From assembly GCA_949299435.1 (NCBI GenBank), contig CASGAK010000165.1:1-24136 (forward strand): a stretch of DNA of 24,136 nucleotides. Reading direction: 5' to 3'. The stretch comes from an uncultured bacterium. GTDB lineage: Bacteria; Cyanobacteriota; Vampirovibrionia; Gastranaerophilales; Gastranaerophilaceae. A program made the position numbers and the translations under genes. Each line of letters begins with the position of its first letter. Position 1 is the first letter of the stretch. The notes beneath the pieces were generated by a model. The model saw only the letters and a program-made list of their open reading frames with translations. It had not been told where the DNA came from and ran no database searches. Below, in pieces: positions 14,839 to 22,944 of this stretch.

Positions 14839-15822
14839 TTAGTTATTATCAGAAGTATTAAAATCAAAATTACTCATCATAGAGTTCATCATCATAGCTT
14901 GAATTACTTGTGGGTTTATATTTTGTGCACCCTCTTTAGTTCCAGCCTGCAGCATATAAGGCATCATTTGAGCCATAGGATCGTTGTTTGAATTTTGATA
15001 ATTGCCAAGCATCATACTCATCTCAGCCATTTGCGGATTTTGATAGGTAGTTTGGGCTGTTGGTTGAATTGATACGGTCATTCCAGCTTTTCTAAGGGTG
15101 TTGATCGCTGATACTATATCTTCATTTGACACATCACCTTCAGCCATAGCTATTTTGTTATCAGTAAGTATTTCACCAGAGTGTTGCTCGTCAAAATCTT
15201 TAATTTGTTGTACATCTTTTTTCTCTAATTGAGGTTTTCTATTTATGTTATCTTGAATATTTTCAAGTTCTTTGAGTTTCATTTGTTCTTTTAGTTCAGG
15301 AGAGAATCCGTCATCATAAGGTGCATTAATGAATTCATCTAGAGGATCAGGCTCAACATCTTCCATTAATGCTGATTCTACACATAAAGGTCCACCGATA
15401 AGACAGTCACGACCTTTTGCTGCTGAAACTACAAAAGCTTCTCCAGGGTTAAGCGTAATTATCTGCTCATACAGTGCTATTGCAGCATCGGAATCCCCAA
15501 GATTTGCCAAAGTCATTGCTAAATAATATAGGGCTTTGGGATCTTCAGGATATTTTTTCAAATATGAAAAAAGTTCTTGAGCGGCACCTGTATAGTTGCC
15601 ATTTTTATAACTGCTTACAGCATGATTTAAATTTGGATTAGGGTATAATTTGGGGTTATACTCAATTGTACTTATAGATACAGGTGGTTCTTCCACTTCT
15701 GAAGAGGGAATTGTTGATTGATTAATTACTGCATAAGGTTTTCCTGATGAAGCCGCAAATGAAGGAATTGCAGCTCCGAAAACCATTACTGCTGATAATA
15801 ATAAAGCTAATTTCTTATTCAT
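14839..15822 (-). CDS. exported TPR protein with Met-rich C-terminus
   Basis: A protein of 327 residues from the chosen start, with a Sec signal peptide (about 1-25, ending PSFA-AS). A TPR region follows at about 66-130 (KNGNYTGAAQELFSYLKKYPEDPKALYYLAMTLANLGDSDAAIALYEQIITLNPG). The linker is charged and acidic, and the last third (about 265-327) is rich in Met, Gln and Asn (MAEMSMMLGNYQ ... IQAMMMNSMMSN), probably disordered. Start: the AAAGGA site overlaps the first two in-frame ATGs (15831, 15828), so the ATG at 15820-15822, eight bases on, is preferred. It leads a bicistron with the 199-residue TPR gene. Confidence 0.8.
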   Translation of the reverse strand: MNKKLALLLSAVMVFGAAIPSFAASSGKPYAVINQSTIPSSEVEEPPVSISTIEYNPKLYPNPNLNHAVSSYKNGNYTGAAQELFSYLKKYPEDPKALYYLAMTLANLGDSDAAIALYEQIITLNPGEAFVVSAAKGRDCLIGGPLCVESALMEDVEPDPLDEFINAPYDDGFSPELKEQMKLKELENIQDNINRKPQLEKKDVQQIKDFDEQHSGEILTDNKIAMAEGDVSNEDIVSAINTLRKAGMTVSIQPTAQTTYQNPQMAEMSMMLGNYQNSNNDPMAQMMPYMLQAGTKEGAQNINPQVIQAMMMNSMMSNFDFNTSDNN

Positions 15823-15862
15823 ATTCATCATCCTTTTTCTTAATTTTAATGATTTTTTATAC

Positions 15863-15882
15863 TAAATCAATTTATTGATTTA
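15863..15882. repeat. 20-base palindrome upstream of the exported TPR gene
   Basis: TAAATCAA (15863-15870) and TTGATTTA (15875-15882) are perfect inverted arms around TTTA. It lies 41 bases upstream of the TPR start, in an AT-only promoter region, and no T-tract follows in the minus direction. A dimeric repressor or activator site is a possibility; a weak hairpin is another. Confidence 0.4.
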
Positions 15883-15933
15883 TTTTATTATATATCTTTT
15901 TCCCAAAATATACACTAATATAAATATATGAAA

Positions 15934-16515
15934 TTAATTGTTATTATTTTTAAACATATGACGCTTTTTATAAAGCACGACAAAGAAAAGTATAATTAGA
16001 ACAGTTACTCCTAGAATAACCCATTCTATGTAATGTTTAATTGTTTCACCAAACAGCATAAGTACAATACTTACCAAGAAAAATCTCAGCCCTCTGCCAA
16101 GAAAACTTGCGAGCATGAATTTCCAAAAGTTCATATTTAAAATACCGCTTGCTATTGTAAAAATTTTATATGGGATTGGGGTGAATGCTGAGAAAAATAC
16201 AGCAAAAGAGCCATATTGACCATATAATTTTTCTACTTGCTCAAATTGTTCATGTTTATTGCGGAAAAGGAAGTTAAATACCGGACGTCCGCCCCAAAAA
16301 CCTATTAAATATCCCACAGCTCCACCTAAGGCTGAAGCAATTGTGCAGATTGTTGCATAATAAATTGACTTTTCAGGCTTTGCCAAGTCCATTGAAATTA
16401 ACAAAATATCAGGCGGAGGTACCAGGAAAAAGCTCTCTATAAAAGAGTTTAGTGCAAGCCCTTGTACTCCTAAACTTTGAAATATATCGTTGATTTTAAC
16501 TAAAATTTCATGCAC
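15934..16515 (-). CDS. VTT-domain (DedA/YqaA-like) membrane protein
   Basis: A 193-residue inner-membrane protein with about five hydrophobic stretches. The family signs are an early E-containing re-entrant segment (FIESFFLVPPPDILLISM, about 25-42), GYLIGFWGGRPVFNFLFR (about 67-84), the FTPIPYKIFTIASGILNM loop (about 110-127) and GRGLRFF (139-145), matching the 'R.tPiPyK..tiaaG' and 'GR..Rf' features of YqaA-type members. DedA/VTT proteins move lipids across membranes or maintain membrane potential; the substrate of this one is unknown. An extended -10 promoter lies upstream. It is a single gene downstream of queH. Confidence 0.88.
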   Translation of the reverse strand: MHEILVKINDIFQSLGVQGLALNSFIESFFLVPPPDILLISMDLAKPEKSIYYATICTIASALGGAVGYLIGFWGGRPVFNFLFRNKHEQFEQVEKLYGQYGSFAVFFSAFTPIPYKIFTIASGILNMNFWKFMLASFLGRGLRFFLVSIVLMLFGETIKHYIEWVILGVTVLIILFFVVLYKKRHMFKNNNN

Positions 16516-16549
16516 CTTTTATTCTCTCCCTAATCTTTTATGCAAAAAC

Positions 16550-16558
16550 ATTATAGCA
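16550..16558 (-). promoter_or_regulatory. extended -10 promoter of the VTT gene
   Basis: On the minus strand TGCTATAAT: a perfect TATAAT (16550-16555) with the extended TG at the correct distance. The leader is about 28 bases, and the -35 region is weak, as expected for this type. Confidence 0.6.
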
Positions 16559-16579
16559 TGAATAAATTTTTAGTTTTGA

Positions 16580-17161
16580 TTATCTTATACTAAATTTACA
16601 GCCACAGTAATTTTGACGATATAATGAAAGAGAATTTGCTATTTTATTGGTCTTTAAAAATCCGTCTTTTTTCTTGAAATCAATTGCCAAAAAATTTAAA
16701 TTTTCATTTTGTGCTATTTCAAGTCCTATAGATGAAAGTTTTTGAAAATTTTTATGCGGGCTTATGACTATTGAAGTTGTAAAATCTTTTATGCCAAGCT
16801 CTTTTGCTTTTTGTGCCGTTTTTTGAAGTCTGAGATAAAAACATTTATCACAGCGTAGTCCTTTTTCAGGCTCGTTTTCATATCCTTTTACAAAGTTAAA
16901 AAAATCCTCTTGGTTGTATTTTTCTTCAATCAATTCCACTCCAAAATGCGAGCATAGTATCTGCTGAGCTTCCAATCGTTTTTGATATTCAGTTTCAGGG
17001 TAGATATTAGGATTATAAAAATATACTATAACCTTATATCCCGCATCTTTTAGATAAGATACGGGATATGAGGAACATATTGCACAGCAGGCATGAAGAA
17101 GAATTGGAGTATTATCTTTCTTCGGCTCCTGCTTCAATGAGTAGTTTTTTAAATTCTTCAT
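16580..17161 (-). CDS. queH: epoxyqueuosine reductase
   Basis: Catalyses the final step of tRNA queuosine synthesis, reducing epoxyqueuosine to queuosine at position 34 of GUN-anticodon tRNAs. It is the cobalamin-independent type, distinct from QueG. The 193 residues carry the family cysteines: LHACCAICS (C25, C26, C29), RCDKCFYLR (C104, C107) and QNYCGCKFS (C186, C188), which bind a 4Fe-4S cluster and a further iron. The 'YFYNPNIYPETEYQKR' segment is also typical. The ATG has AGGAAT about 11 bases upstream and lies 50 bases inside the end of the upstream VKOR-DsbA gene in another frame, an unusually long overlap. A start at a later non-ATG codon would shorten it. Confidence 0.93.
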   Translation of the reverse strand: MKNLKNYSLKQEPKKDNTPILLHACCAICSSYPVSYLKDAGYKVIVYFYNPNIYPETEYQKRLEAQQILCSHFGVELIEEKYNQEDFFNFVKGYENEPEKGLRCDKCFYLRLQKTAQKAKELGIKDFTTSIVISPHKNFQKLSSIGLEIAQNENLNFLAIDFKKKDGFLKTNKIANSLSLYRQNYCGCKFSIR

Positions 17162-18320
17162 AGGGTCTAATTCCTACATACAATTTGCCGTTAATTTCAC
17201 TTGTCGGAGTACCGTTTACCCCCTTCGCGGTCGCAAGTTCGATATCTGTTTCTACTTGCTTGCTTATTTCTTCGCTGTTAGCGTCTTTTTGAAGTCTGTC
17301 TGTGTCTAAATTTAATTTTCTTGCAATTTCCAAGATTTCTTCTTCATTGTTAGGTTGTTTTTCGAAGAAAATTGAGTTTATATCCCAAAACTTTCCTTGA
17401 CGTTCTGCTGCTATTGCATATCTTGCCATTGTGCAGGAGCCGATGTGGAAAGGTTGTTGTAAATATTTATTGCATTCTGTATCAAGAGGTAAGTTTTTAT
17501 GTACGACTTTTACATTTTTTAATTCTTTTGCCAGTTTGTGTATCATTATGTTATAAGCACAGCAAATAGGACATCTGTAATCCGTATAGGCATATAATAC
17601 AACCTTTGCATTCTCCTCTCCAAGTGTATTTCCTTTTACTGCATATTTATTATGCTTTGTCCTTATAAATTCAGCAAATACACTTTGGTTTTTCAACTGC
17701 GGAGTGAATATAAAAGATTTTGTTGTGTAAGTCAAAAATCCTGCTGCTAAAGCTGCTACTATAATAAATGCTATTAAATATTTTTTAATTTTTATTGCTT
17801 CAAAAAAATCTTTTACACTTTGTTTAAATGCATTTATAAAATGTCCGTTTTTATAATCTGCAGCCACGAGAGCTATTAGTAAGTTTATTGCATATGTGCA
17901 GGCACATAATACACATAGTTTATTGATTTCAAATAAACTTATAAATAGCAAACTCATACTTATTATAAAGGAAATGATTCCCAGTGATGCTATGTAATCA
18001 AGAGGGTTTTTGAATACCTCTAAAAATCTGAGTAATTTATATTCTTTTAGTTTGGGTGCAAATAAAAGCATTATGATAAATGAGTATAAAAATAATCCCC
18101 AATACGCAAGAGGTACCCCGAAAAACTGCGATTCGGTGGTTTTGGCTACCCCGTCACAATCTATAAAATCACTTACTGAGCAAAAACTCGGCAATGCATA
18201 AGGATTAAAATTTGCATTGTAATATATGATTGCCAGTTTAATTGTTGTTATAAACCCTATTAATGTCAGGATTAAAATGATTGTTTTTTTCACTAACAAT
18301 GATTTGTTTTCATTTTCCAT
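17112..18320 (-). CDS. VKOR-DsbA fusion, disulfide-bond-forming enzyme
   Basis: A 402-residue membrane protein that both makes and passes on disulfides in the periplasm. Residues about 10-200 form a VKOR domain with five hydrophobic segments. It has the loop cysteines C47 and C55 (FCSVSDFIDCDGVA), the S..FGVPLA..G motif, and the quinone-site CVLC (C136, C139). Residues about 225-398 form a DsbA-like thioredoxin fold with active-site CPIC (C250, C253) and cis-Pro in NGTPTSEING. Cyanobacteria and actinobacteria carry such fusions in place of DsbB plus DsbA. An AGGAGA site lies eight bases before the ATG. C141 and C254 add extra thiols next to both motifs. Confidence 0.93.
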   Translation of the reverse strand: MENENKSLLVKKTIILILTLIGFITTIKLAIIYYNANFNPYALPSFCSVSDFIDCDGVAKTTESQFFGVPLAYWGLFLYSFIIMLLFAPKLKEYKLLRFLEVFKNPLDYIASLGIISFIISMSLLFISLFEINKLCVLCACTYAINLLIALVAADYKNGHFINAFKQSVKDFFEAIKIKKYLIAFIIVAALAAGFLTYTTKSFIFTPQLKNQSVFAEFIRTKHNKYAVKGNTLGEENAKVVLYAYTDYRCPICCAYNIMIHKLAKELKNVKVVHKNLPLDTECNKYLQQPFHIGSCTMARYAIAAERQGKFWDINSIFFEKQPNNEEEILEIARKLNLDTDRLQKDANSEEISKQVETDIELATAKGVNGTPTSEINGKLYVGIRPYEEFKKLLIEAGAEER

Positions 18321-18394
18321 AACTATGTCTCCTATCCAATAAATCTATTTTACAATCATTTCAAAACTAAATCAATAGGAAGAAAAGGGAATCT

Positions 18395-18423
18395 TTAACT
18401 GTATGTATTACTTGATATATAAT
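18395..18423 (+). promoter_or_regulatory. possible promoter of the 18521-20213 operon
   Basis: TTAACT (18395-18400), a 17-base spacer and TATAAT (18418-18423), with a second TATAAT immediately after it (18424-18429). The leader would be about 90 bases. The region is very AT-rich, so chance matches are likely. The rest of the 18321-18505 gap shows no other clear signal. Confidence 0.4.
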
Positions 18424-18520
18424 TATAATCAGGTTTAAATATTTTAACACCATAGAAAAACAAGTATTTATATGGTATTATTTTTAGGTCTGAAAATGTT
18501 TATGAATGAGGGAATGGCAA

Positions 18521-19273
18521 TTGAAAAAGAATGTTTTTAAATTATATCTTGCAAAATTTATGGAGCTTCCGCTTTGGGTAAAACAGGCTTTTTATGTAAA
18601 ACTCAAAGAGAATATCTCAAAATATAATTGTGCAAGTTTTTTAGAAACACCGTCTCAAGATATGTTTTCACTTTATATTCCTATATTGACCTATAAAGGC
18701 AGGACTGAAATTGAAGAACGTAAAAACGGACTTGATTCAAATATTTATAACTTTTTGAGTTTGTGTAAAAATGATTATTCTATTTTGGAAATTTCTTTGA
18801 ATATGCTATTGACAATGGAAGAAGCTGCAAAATATTTTATGTTCTGTGTAGAGCAGGATTATTTGGAATTACCTTTTTCAGATGAAGTGTATGCTATGGC
18901 AGGTTTTATTTCGGGAAAATTTAAAACGGGTGAATACTTTTTAAATAATAAACTGCTTACACTTGACCAGCTTCAAATGGCTCTAGATGAGCAGAATAGA
19001 ATTGAAAAAGAGAATGGTAAAAACGTTAAGTATTTAGAAATTTTAGATTCTATGGGGCTTGTGAATGCTGAGGAAAATAAAATTATTTTTCTGCTCCAAG
19101 AAGAAGCTAAAAAAAGGTTTATATTGGACTACAATTTAGTACCTGATGCTGAGCGTACTTTCCAAAATACAGATGAAAAATACTCAGCTGAAATTGAGGC
19201 TTTAAAAGCTGAAAATAAAAAATTGAAAGAAAAACTTGTACAACTATTACAATTGGTGAAAAAAAATGTTTAA
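18521..19273 (+). CDS. MshEN-like protein with a C-terminal coiled coil
   Basis: A cytoplasmic protein of 250 residues. The N-terminal half is helical and not recognised. The part at about 135-195 (SGKFKTGEYFLNNKLLTLDQLQMALDEQ ... YLEILDSMGLV) has the 'G..L....lit..qL..AL..Q' pattern of the N-terminal domain of GspE/PilB ATPases (MshEN), some of which bind c-di-GMP. The ATPase itself is absent. The last 35 residues are a coiled coil (SAEIEALKAENKKLKEKLVQLLQL). Start: GAGGGA (18508-18513) lies seven bases before TTG 18521; the in-frame ATG at 18506 has only a weak site. The end overlaps the asparaginase gene by eight bases. Confidence 0.65.
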   Translation: MKKNVFKLYLAKFMELPLWVKQAFYVKLKENISKYNCASFLETPSQDMFSLYIPILTYKGRTEIEERKNGLDSNIYNFLSLCKNDYSILEISLNMLLTMEEAAKYFMFCVEQDYLELPFSDEVYAMAGFISGKFKTGEYFLNNKLLTLDQLQMALDEQNRIEKENGKNVKYLEILDSMGLVNAEENKIIFLLQEEAKKRFILDYNLVPDAERTFQNTDEKYSAEIEALKAENKKLKEKLVQLLQLVKKNV

Positions 19274-20213
19274 TCCAAGACCTGAAATTTTAGTAAAACA
19301 TTTACGCGGTACACTTGTAGAGGAAGAGCACTGGGGGTTCAGAATATTAGCTGACAGTGAAAGAGTTATAGAAAGTACAGGTGAGACAGGACATTATCCA
19401 TTTTATCTGAGGTCTTGTGAAAAGCCATTGCAGGCTGCTCTTTTGATTGATTACGGAATGGATATCAAATATGATATGTCAGAGGAGGAAATAGCGATTT
19501 GCTGTGCTTCTCATACGGGTGAAAGTGTTCATACTGAAATAGAAAAAATACTTTTAAATAAAATCGGGTTAGATGAAAATTTTTTAAAATGCGGCTTGCA
19601 TAAGCCTTTGTCTAAATCAGAATGTGAAAGAATGCTTTTGAGTGGTGAAAAGGAAACTCTTCTTCAAAACAATTGTGCAGGAAAACATATTATGATGCTT
19701 GGATTATGCCAAATGAACAGTTGGGATTTAGAATCCTACGATAATCCAGAGCACCCGCTTCAGATAAAAATTAAGGAAAAAGTGACCGAATTGTGCCGAT
19801 TGAAACATCGTTTTCCGATGACCAAAGATGGCTGCGGGCTGCCTGTAATGTCTATGCCTTTGGAAAATATTTTGTGGGGATATTTGAATGTTTTTACAAA
19901 TCCCCGATATCAAAAAATAACAAATGCTTTTTTAAATCACCCTTATATCATAGGCGGAGAGGGAAGACTTGATACAAAAATTATTGAAAATTCCAAAAAT
20001 ATAATTGCGAAAGTTGGTGCAGGCGGACTTTGTGTCGTTGTGAATTTGGAGAAAAAAGAAGCTTTCATTGTAAAAATCAGCGACTGTGATATGAAAACTC
20101 GTGAGGCTGTTGTTATAAAGTCTTTAAAAAATCTTCATTGGGCAGATATCCCGTTTGATTTTTTAATTAAGACGTTGCATGGGGAAACAGTCGGTGAAAT
20201 AGTTGTGCTTTAG
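19266..20213 (+). CDS. asparaginase II family protein (Rhizobium AsnA type)
   Basis: Likely hydrolyses L-asparagine to aspartate and ammonia. The 315 residues match the family that is unrelated to the E. coli enzymes and typified by the Rhizobium etli enzyme. Visible are the SxxK pair in LRSCEKPLQ (S50, K53), ASHTGE (81-86), NNCAGKH (C137, K140, H141) and DGCGLP (C190); the two cysteines and K140 fit the zinc site described for that enzyme. VGAGGLC and the C-terminal KIxD region are also typical. No signal peptide, so cytoplasmic. It overlaps the MshEN-like gene by eight bases, and its TAG overlaps the TAA of the convergent muramidase gene by four bases. Confidence 0.9.
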   Translation: MFNPRPEILVKHLRGTLVEEEHWGFRILADSERVIESTGETGHYPFYLRSCEKPLQAALLIDYGMDIKYDMSEEEIAICCASHTGESVHTEIEKILLNKIGLDENFLKCGLHKPLSKSECERMLLSGEKETLLQNNCAGKHIMMLGLCQMNSWDLESYDNPEHPLQIKIKEKVTELCRLKHRFPMTKDGCGLPVMSMPLENILWGYLNVFTNPRYQKITNAFLNHPYIIGGEGRLDTKIIENSKNIIAKVGAGGLCVVVNLEKKEAFIVKISDCDMKTREAVVIKSLKNLHWADIPFDFLIKTLHGETVGEIVVL

Positions 20214-21565
20214 GTTGTTTTCAGCCTTACATCGGTTGCTTTTTGCTGATTATTTGCAACTAAAAGTGTCGGTTTTTGTATAGGAATTACTTCAATATTA
20301 CCTTTTGAATTTTTTACAAGTTTACAGCCCATAAGCTCATTTGTTGTTCTGAAAAATTCTGTTTTGTTTTTTGAAGCATATATTCCTTTTGTATAATTTT
20401 CATAAAGTTTTCTCAAAACTTTTTGTGGCATCTGTGACGGCTTTTGACCTGTAAAAATTATTATATTGTTAATTCTTCTTTTACATAATCCTGCTTGTAT
20501 TTGTCCGCCGGCAGAGCGATGATCAAATTCCATTGCTGCTTTATAAAAATATGCTGCTGATTTTTTAGGGTTTTTAGTTTTTTGATTGCAGGCTTCGTTT
20601 ACGTATTTTATAAGATTTTTGCTTTTTGCAAGTGCTCCGTTACCTATATTAAAAGCTAAATCAATTAATGCTTCTTTTTGTTTTTGCGTTAACTTAAAAT
20701 AATTTTCACCAAAAATTTTTATAAGTCCGTTTTGTGCTTCTACAATATCTTTTGCTAAAAGTTGGTAAATTTCTTTATCAGATAATTTTCGTCCTTTAGC
20801 TTTCATAGCTTTATATTTTTTAAGTTCTGATTTTGGTCTGCAAGATAGATCATGTCCTATACCAATAACCGGTCTTTGAATAGCATCTGCTGAAAGTTCT
20901 CGTTTTTTACCTTCAAATTCCGTTAATTTATCTATAAAATCAGAACTTATACCGGTTGCTTTGCATACGTCGTATTTGTTCGAAATTGAAGCAAGAGTAG
21001 TTTTATCCAAATTTATTGGAATAATTGGTGCTTTATAGGGAACTTTTATCTCTTTTTTAGCTGAAGATGAAATTTCAACTTTAGGTTCATCTTTTATAGC
21101 TATAGGCGGTTTTACATCAAGTGGCTTTTCAAGTGATTTTGTTATTTTTTTCCTAAATTCTTCAGAGGGTTTTGCGTATACATAATATACTTGACCGTTC
21201 ATAATTTTGGCTGTTTTATTATCTATTTTGTTAAGCTCCAAAAACTCTTTAACGGTCATGCCGTATTTATTTGCTATAGAATATGCGGTATCACCTTTTT
21301 TAGCCCTGTGCCCAGGGACGTTAAACTTTGTACCTGCGGGGATTGAGAGTTTAGGATTGTCAAAGTATTTTTTTAATTGAGGATTGTTTTTTATAAAATC
21401 TTTTTTATCAATTAAAAATTTCGTTGTGATACTTCCCCAACCTTTACCATTATCTAGAGGATATTGAGCGACAAATCCCGCTTTATCGGTTTTTTCTGGT
21501 AATTTTTGTATAACCTCGCTAAACTCAAGAGGTTTCATATAAAAATTGTAATCAAAATCAGCCAT
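20210..21565 (-). CDS. LysM plus GH24 lysozyme-like muramidase
   Basis: A 451-residue protein in two parts. One LysM peptidoglycan-binding motif lies at about 87-131 (RAKKGDTAYSIANKYGMTVKEFLELNKID). A phage-type GH24 lysozyme domain follows at about 205-372: TEFEG with catalytic E218, DAIQRPVIGIGHDLS (227-241) in place of the usual 'D..G..TIGYGHT', LTQKQKEALIDLAFNIG (292-308) and QAGLCKRRINNI. The C-terminal 70 residues are unrecognised. There is no signal peptide or membrane segment, so export must use another route, or the protein acts after lysis. The gene stands alone among housekeeping genes. An AAAGG site precedes the ATG. The terminator of upp lies just upstream. Confidence 0.85.
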   Translation of the reverse strand: MADFDYNFYMKPLEFSEVIQKLPEKTDKAGFVAQYPLDNGKGWGSITTKFLIDKKDFIKNNPQLKKYFDNPKLSIPAGTKFNVPGHRAKKGDTAYSIANKYGMTVKEFLELNKIDNKTAKIMNGQVYYVYAKPSEEFRKKITKSLEKPLDVKPPIAIKDEPKVEISSSAKKEIKVPYKAPIIPINLDKTTLASISNKYDVCKATGISSDFIDKLTEFEGKKRELSADAIQRPVIGIGHDLSCRPKSELKKYKAMKAKGRKLSDKEIYQLLAKDIVEAQNGLIKIFGENYFKLTQKQKEALIDLAFNIGNGALAKSKNLIKYVNEACNQKTKNPKKSAAYFYKAAMEFDHRSAGGQIQAGLCKRRINNIIIFTGQKPSQMPQKVLRKLYENYTKGIYASKNKTEFFRTTNELMGCKLVKNSKGNIEVIPIQKPTLLVANNQQKATDVRLKTT

Positions 21566-21595
21566 TTTATAACCTTTGTTTTCTACACAAAAAAA

Positions 21596-21636
21596 ATAAC
21601 GGCATTTTTATATTGAACTTTAAAAAATACCGTTAT
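21596..21636 (-). terminator. upp terminator
   Basis: The arms at 21596-21609 and 21622-21636 form a stem beginning ATAACGG, with one internal G-U pair in minus-strand RNA (a C-A mismatch on plus). Seven or more T residues follow directly in the minus direction (TTTTTTTGTG). The direction and the U-tract match termination of the upp transcript. Confidence 0.8.
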
Positions 21637-21663
21637 AAAATTTAATATTTGTTTACAAACTCG

Positions 21664-22314
21664 CTATGTGTTGAAAATTCTATCTCCTGCATCTCCCATA
21701 CCTGGTACGATGTAGCCTTTTTCATTAAGAGTTTCATCGACCGCCGCTGTAATGATTTCGATATCAGGATAGTGTTTTTGAATATTTTCAATTCCCTGTG
21801 GGGCAGCTATAATACATATACATTTGATATTTTTGATAGGAATACCCTTATCTGCATATAATTTGATAGCTTCTAAAAGAGAATTTCCTGTAGCAAGCAT
21901 AGGATCGGTTATGTAAATATAAAATTTCTCTGGATTTGGAGCTTCCATAGGAACTTTGTTGTAATACCAAATCGGTTTTAACGTTTTTTCATCACGATAC
22001 ATTCCTATATGTCTTATGCAGGCTTGAGGCAGTATATCAATCGCTTCATCTGTAAAAATAAGCCCTGCTCTCAAAATCGGTGAAATTATGATATTGATAT
22101 CAGGGTCTATTGTCTTAGCTTTAAATGTTGTAATCGGTGTTGTAATTTCTCTTTCTACAAGGGGAAGATTTTGAGAAGCTTCATATAAAAGACTTCTTGT
22201 AATTTTTCTTGTTGCAATTCTTACACCTTGACTGTCTGTTTTTTTATCTCGCATTGTACATAGATTTAAAAGAACAACCGGATTTGAAATTACACGTACA
22301 TTCTCTAAATTCAT
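21664..22314 (-). CDS. upp: uracil phosphoribosyltransferase
   Basis: Makes UMP from uracil and PRPP (pyrimidine salvage, cytoplasm). The protein has 216 residues from the chosen start. It shows RAGL (about 88-91), the PRPP-binding loop YITDPMLATGNS (about 134-145) and the uracil-binding GYIVPGMGDAGDRIFNT at the end, all family hallmarks. Start: a longer frame opens at a GTG (22321-22323) that falls within the AAAGGAG ribosome-binding site, so the ATG at 22312-22314 is right; it overlaps the TGA of the MCE gene as ATGA. Coupling to a lipid-transport gene is unusual but may only reflect compact packing. A good terminator follows. Confidence 0.96.
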   Translation of the reverse strand: MNLENVRVISNPVVLLNLCTMRDKKTDSQGVRIATRKITRSLLYEASQNLPLVEREITTPITTFKAKTIDPDINIIISPILRAGLIFTDEAIDILPQACIRHIGMYRDEKTLKPIWYYNKVPMEAPNPEKFYIYITDPMLATGNSLLEAIKLYADKGIPIKNIKCICIIAAPQGIENIQKHYPDIEIITAAVDETLNEKGYIVPGMGDAGDRIFNT

Positions 22315-22937
22315 CTTTTCCACTCCTTTATTCTGTTTTTAAAGTCTTTATTATTTTTTTCCATTCTATCAAGAACATTATTAACTTTGTCAATTTCATT
22401 TGCTATAATTGCGGGGTTAATCGGTTTTTTATTTTGAGTTTCATTTTCAAATTGGTTCATAAAATATGCACTTCTTGTACCTATGGCACCCAGTTTGTCA
22501 AACATTTCATTTAACAATGATATTGAAGCATTAAGCCTTTTGGGTTGATTAATTACAATAAACTGCTTAGAATCAAGTGTCTCTTGCGTCGGTTGTGTAA
22601 TTTCCAGTGACTTTGAGCCGCCTAGTCCGTTAAATTCGACTGTCGCAATTGCACCTTGTGGAATTGTTACATCTTTTTCGGTTATGACAAACTTTACATA
22701 TACAGTGTTGTTGACAATGTTAATTTTATTAATATGCCCGACCTGTACTCCCATAAATTTGACAGGTGAGCCTACAATCATACCGTCGACATCTGGCATG
22801 AAAATTTGGTAAGTTTTTAATTCTTTATTTTTTTTGTAATTGTAAATCCTTATTCCGCCAATTACTAAACACAGAATGATGAGCCATATAAAAAACTCTA
22901 TCCATGCGTAAAAATGCAGTTTAAAATCCTTTACCAT
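22311..22937 (-). CDS. MCE-domain (MlaD-type) protein
   Basis: A 208-residue protein from the chosen start, with one N-terminal membrane anchor (about 9-31, HFYAWIEFFIWLIILCLVIGG) and one MCE domain (about 42-115). The domain shows FMPDVDGMIVGSPVKFMGVQVGHI and EFNGLGGSKSLEI, which match the 'v.gL..G..V...Gv.VG.V' and 'GlLGdkyieI' signatures. A helical tail (about 138-208) follows. MCE proteins form hexameric rings that carry phospholipids between membranes and imply a Gram-negative envelope. The ABC partners MlaE and MlaF are not here. An upstream in-frame ATG exists near 23015, but it would overlap the divergent promoter, so MVKDF is preferred. It has only an AGAG site, with TATAAT seven bases upstream, a layout typical of near-leaderless messages. 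Confidence 0.8.
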   Translation of the reverse strand: MVKDFKLHFYAWIEFFIWLIILCLVIGGIRIYNYKKNKELKTYQIFMPDVDGMIVGSPVKFMGVQVGHINKINIVNNTVYVKFVITEKDVTIPQGAIATVEFNGLGGSKSLEITQPTQETLDSKQFIVINQPKRLNASISLLNEMFDKLGAIGTRSAYFMNQFENETQNKKPINPAIIANEIDKVNNVLDRMEKNNKDFKNRIKEWKR

Positions 22938-22944
22938 AACTCTA

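Noticed and set aside
22209..22514. 101-codon plus-strand frame
   Set aside because: It lies wholly antisense to upp and the MCE gene, is rich in Phe/Ile/Cys as expected from antisense of coding sequence, and lacks a ribosome-binding site.
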